Source: CAZDAW01 sp964503685 (GTDB taxonomy: Bacteria; Chloroflexota; Anaerolineae; Anaerolineales; Anaerolineaceae). From it: 58,732 bases of DNA. A program made the position numbers and the translations under genes. The stretch is from the NCBI GenBank assembly GCA_964503685.1, contig CAZDAW010000010.1, positions 1 to 58,732 on the forward strand. Reading direction: 5' to 3'. A model generated the notes under the pieces. The model saw only the letters and a list, made by a program, of their open reading frames with translations. It made no database searches and was not told the origin of the DNA. Shown here piece by piece: positions 57,022 to 58,732 of this stretch (position 1 is the stretch's first letter; each line of letters starts with the position of its first letter).

Positions 57022-57030
57022 TGCTATAAT
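57022..57030 (+). promoter_or_regulatory. Extended -10 promoter (TGCTATAAT)
   Basis: TG-C-TATAAT lies 103 bases before the ATG at 57133 and would give a leader of about 95 bases that contains the paired sequence at 57052-57096. Confidence 0.55.
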
Positions 57031-57051
57031 GAGTTCGTATTTATTTCTCAC

Positions 57052-57096
57052 CGCTCTCTGCAAAGAGTCGTGGGACTACGGGGCCATGAGAGAGCG
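57052..57096 (+). promoter_or_regulatory. Structured leader before a 56-residue membrane protein gene
   Basis: CGCTCTCT (57052-57059) pairs with AGAGAGCG (57089-57096) around a 29-nt loop that contains GTCGTGGGACTACGGGGCC. The structure is close to the predicted transcript start and 36 bases before the start codon. It matches no riboswitch class I know. Confidence 0.4.
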
Positions 57097-57132
57097 CTAT
57101 CAAATTCAATTTGACTAAGGAGAAAAAATATC

Positions 57133-57303
57133 ATGAATCTCAGTGAACCAAAATTCATTACGTGGTTAATCGCGGTCATTCTCGGTGTGCTTGGCATCAT
57201 CGCTTTCCTCGTAACCATCCCGGTATTATCGGGCTTTGCATTCTGGCTGGTAGCAGCCGGGTTTGTCCTCCTCGCTCTGGCAACATTACTTAAGGGCCTG
57301 TAA
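57133..57303 (+). CDS. Small membrane protein, 56 residues
   Basis: The frame from ATG 57133 to TAA 57301 encodes 56 residues. AAGGAG lies 11 bases before the ATG. After MNLSEPKF there are two hydrophobic segments (WLIAVILGVLGIIAFLVTI and FAFWLVAAGFVLLALATLL) and a short end KGL, so it is a two-span membrane hairpin. No family is recognised. It has its own promoter and leader, and a terminator-like structure follows. Confidence 0.75.
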   Translation: MNLSEPKFITWLIAVILGVLGIIAFLVTIPVLSGFAFWLVAAGFVLLALATLLKGL

Positions 57304-57315
57304 AAGAATTACCTG

Positions 57316-57367
57316 GGGGCGAGGCTGCCGTTCGTTTGGTCGGCCCCGCCTGAAGACAGCTCGCCCC
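57316..57367 (+). terminator. Probable terminator
   Basis: GGGGCGAG (57316-57323) pairs with CTCGCCCC (57360-57367), with a smaller GGC-rich pairing inside, followed by TTTATTAATTT. It lies 13 bases after the stop of the 56-residue protein gene. The rest of the gap to 57579 holds no gene. Confidence 0.6.
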
Positions 57368-57578
57368 TTTATTAATTTACTCGTCTCAAGGGGTGAAAGC
57401 ATAATAACAGTTCTACAAGTTTTTTCGACAAGCCTCGTAGATTTTATTCCACGCTAAATTGCAGTGCTTACTGTCAATGTTGGCTTTTGATCAGCAGTCA
57501 CGCTGGCAGTCAACACCTGCTGTCTGATGCTATTAATAAGTTGTCATTTTATTTGAGCAAAGGAACATCAATGAATCT

Positions 57579-58184
57579 ATGAAAAAAGTATTATTGCTCT
57601 TATGTGAAGGCATTGAAATTTATGAAGCTGCCGCCTTCTACGACGTGCTGGGCTGGGCCAATGAATATGGCTCGGAAAAGATCAAAGTGGTGACGGTCGG
57701 TTTGCAGAAAGAAGTCCGGGGAACTTTTGGAATCGGGCTTATTTCCGACGCACAATTATCCGATATAAAAGTGGATGATTTTGACGTCCTGGCTGTTCCA
57801 GGCGGTTTTGAAACGCACGGCTTCTACCGGGAGGCATATTCAGAACCCGTCGCAAATCTGGTCCGTCAATTTAACGAACAGGGCAAGATCATCGCTTCCA
57901 TTTGCGTGGGCGCCCTGTTGCTTGCCAATAGCGGGATTCTCAAAGGGCGGCAGGCCACGACGTATAATTTCCAGGGAGGGATCCGTCAAAAACAACTCGC
58001 CGAATTCGGCGTGAACGTGGTCAATCAACCCATCGTCCATGACGGTAACGTGATCACTTCCTATGGCCCTGCCACGGCGATATCGGTGGCATTTGAATTG
58101 CTGGAGGAATTGACAGGTAGTGAAAACGCCAGCCATATCAGACAGATGATGGGTTTCCAGGAAAAAGGCCAGACAAATTATTAA
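57579..58184 (+). CDS. DJ-1/PfpI family protein
   Basis: This 201-residue protein has the DJ-1/ThiJ/PfpI fold. The nucleophile is Cys109 in IIASICVGALLLANSGIL, with Glu16 (EGIEIYEAAAFYDVL) near it as in DJ-1; VPGGFETHG holds the oxyanion glycines. Family members act as glyoxalases, deglycases, chaperones or proteases, or are the ligand part of AraC-type regulators. The long C-terminal half (GRQATTYNFQGGIRQKQLAEFGVNVVNQPIVHDGNVITSYGPATAISVAFELLEEL) is as in the ThiJ-like group. AAAGGAAC lies upstream. Given the fructosamine island, a role in carbonyl or glycation repair is conceivable but not shown. Confidence 0.88.
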   Translation: MKKVLLLLCEGIEIYEAAAFYDVLGWANEYGSEKIKVVTVGLQKEVRGTFGIGLISDAQLSDIKVDDFDVLAVPGGFETHGFYREAYSEPVANLVRQFNEQGKIIASICVGALLLANSGILKGRQATTYNFQGGIRQKQLAEFGVNVVNQPIVHDGNVITSYGPATAISVAFELLEELTGSENASHIRQMMGFQEKGQTNY

Positions 58185-58219
58185 AATTAACATAGCAAAA
58201 ACAACGAGGAGAATATTCC

Positions 58220-58315
58220 ATGAATCTGCAACCAAATTTAATAAAACTGACAAGTCTCACACTCAACCACGTTCCTGTGCTCTGGTTAAATCGAGGTACG
58301 ATACCAGGACAATAG
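58220..58315 (+). CDS. Possible 31-residue peptide before the MazF-like gene
   Basis: A short frame (ATG 58220 to TAG 58313) has a good AGGAGA site 8 bases upstream and encodes a peptide that begins MNLQPNLIKLTSLTLNHVP. It stands where an antitoxin gene would be expected, but is far too short for a known antitoxin and has no DNA-binding motif. It could be a leader peptide coupled to the next gene, a gene remnant or a chance frame. Confidence 0.35.
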   Translation: MNLQPNLIKLTSLTLNHVPVLWLNRGTIPGQ

Positions 58316-58324
58316 AATCACCGC

Positions 58325-58732
58325 ATGATCAATAAAACAGATAAAAATCGAAAGACAATCAATCAGGGCGATATCTACTGGATTCCGCTTGAAGAACCTG
58401 ACGGATCGGAACCGGATTACATTCACCCACACGTCGTTGTTCAGGACGACATCTTCAACCACAGCCGTATTCATACGGTGATAGTCTGCGCATTGACGAC
58501 GAACATCAAACGCGCCAGCCTGCCCGGCAACGTACTCCTTGAAGCCGGCGAGGCCAATTTACCTAAGAAAAGCGTCGTGGTCGTTTCGCAAATATCCAGT
58601 GTGGATAAAGCGCAGTTGGGTGAATACATCGGGTCGCTGACCCGCCAACGAGTCGATCAGATACTGGCTGGTATTCGCTTCTTACAGCGCTCAACCGAAC
58701 GCCCCCAGCCAGACGAAAAACCGGCGTCAAGT
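58325..58732 (+). CDS. MazF/PemK-type endoribonuclease toxin, 3'-partial
   Basis: The frame from ATG 58325 is open to the window edge (136 codons). It matches the MazF/PemK/Kid family: NQGDIYWIPLEEP with the start of the beta-barrel, HPHVVVQDDIFN, VIVCALTTNIKRASLPGNVLL (the T-T/S-N-x-x-R/K motif with catalytic basic residues), LPKKSVVVVSQISSVDKAQLGEYIGSL and VDQILAGIRFL. Such toxins cut RNA at short sequences. The family core is complete, and the extra tail (RSTERPQPDEKPASS) continues out of view. No antitoxin gene of normal size precedes it; one might follow outside the window, or the protein acts alone. Confidence 0.88.
   Translation, partial: MINKTDKNRKTINQGDIYWIPLEEPDGSEPDYIHPHVVVQDDIFNHSRIHTVIVCALTTNIKRASLPGNVLLEAGEANLPKKSVVVVSQISSVDKAQLGEYIGSLTRQRVDQILAGIRFLQRSTERPQPDEKPASS

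Noticed and set aside
1..58732. CRISPR array
   Set aside because: No regularly spaced direct repeats were seen; the repeats present are dispersed single copies with inverted ends.
1..58732. tRNA or rRNA genes
   Set aside because: No cloverleaf with GTTCGA-type T-loop and matching acceptor stem, and no rRNA-like conserved stretch, was recognised by eye.

Overview
The window looks like a chromosomal segment of a Chloroflexota bacterium, most likely of the Anaerolineae type. This is inferred from gene content rather than from a marker gene, because no rRNA, tRNA or ribosomal protein gene was recognised. The pointers are a secreted NBR1-like Ig protein with Pro/Thr linkers, a giant propeller-type sensor kinase, a TPR-CHAT protein, a tungsten-type aldehyde oxidoreductase with a polyferredoxin partner, DUF4332-like and DUF4184-like proteins, many small lipoproteins, and no outer-membrane genes.

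Layout. 1-2.3 kb: end of a secreted protein with a terminator, an acetyltransferase and a stand-alone receiver domain. 2.3-8.7 kb (minus strand): a five-gene peptide ABC importer. 8.9-13.4 kb: a NarL-type response regulator and its 1286-residue propeller kinase, ended by a terminator just before the importer. 13.5-16.6 kb: lipase-like hydrolase, M29 aminopeptidase and SIS isomerase (minus). 16.7-21.9 kb: membrane protein, acetyltransferase, ATP-grasp ligase, PilZ protein and zinc metalloprotease (plus), meeting a TPR-CHAT gene (minus) tail to tail. 25-32.8 kb: AraC-type regulator, polyferredoxin plus AOR pair, membrane proteins and a HemW-like radical SAM protein. 33-43.2 kb: c-di-GMP and envelope genes (PilZ membrane protein, toastrack-like protein, cupin, three-gene two-component operon, lipoprotein, six-PAS diguanylate cyclase). 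43.2-43.5 kb: a decayed gene. 43.8-49.7 kb: a visibly more A+T-rich island with a GntR/UTRA regulator, an FrlB-like deglycase, an FrlD-like kinase and a sugar ABC importer without an ATPase. 50-58.7 kb: small membrane proteins, an ICMT-like methyltransferase, a propeller/Ig/FN3 secreted protein split by a frameshift, a GlsB-like protein, a DJ-1 protein and a truncated MazF/PemK toxin gene.

How the genes work together. The 43.8-49.7 kb island reads as a complete uptake, phosphorylation and deglycation route for fructosamines (Amadori products), matching in gene content the Bacillus frl system. It carries matching palindromic operators (TGGTATATACCA) at the regulator promoter and before the catabolic genes. 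Both ABC importers have a long perfect hairpin between the binding-protein gene and the first permease gene. The propeller kinase pair sits directly upstream of the peptide importer on the same strand and may respond to an extracellular substrate.

The most unusual non-coding signal is a family of five 90-155 bp elements with inverted ends (CAAGTTGC ... GCAACTTG) in A+T-rich flanks. Three of them lie between an extended -10 promoter (TGCTATAAT-like) and the start codon of a gene, so they would be transcribed as structured leaders. Two copies that share an internal hairpin show a compensatory base pair. A second, smaller repeat family occurs twice and has the same leader placement. Several genes appear to be leaderless.
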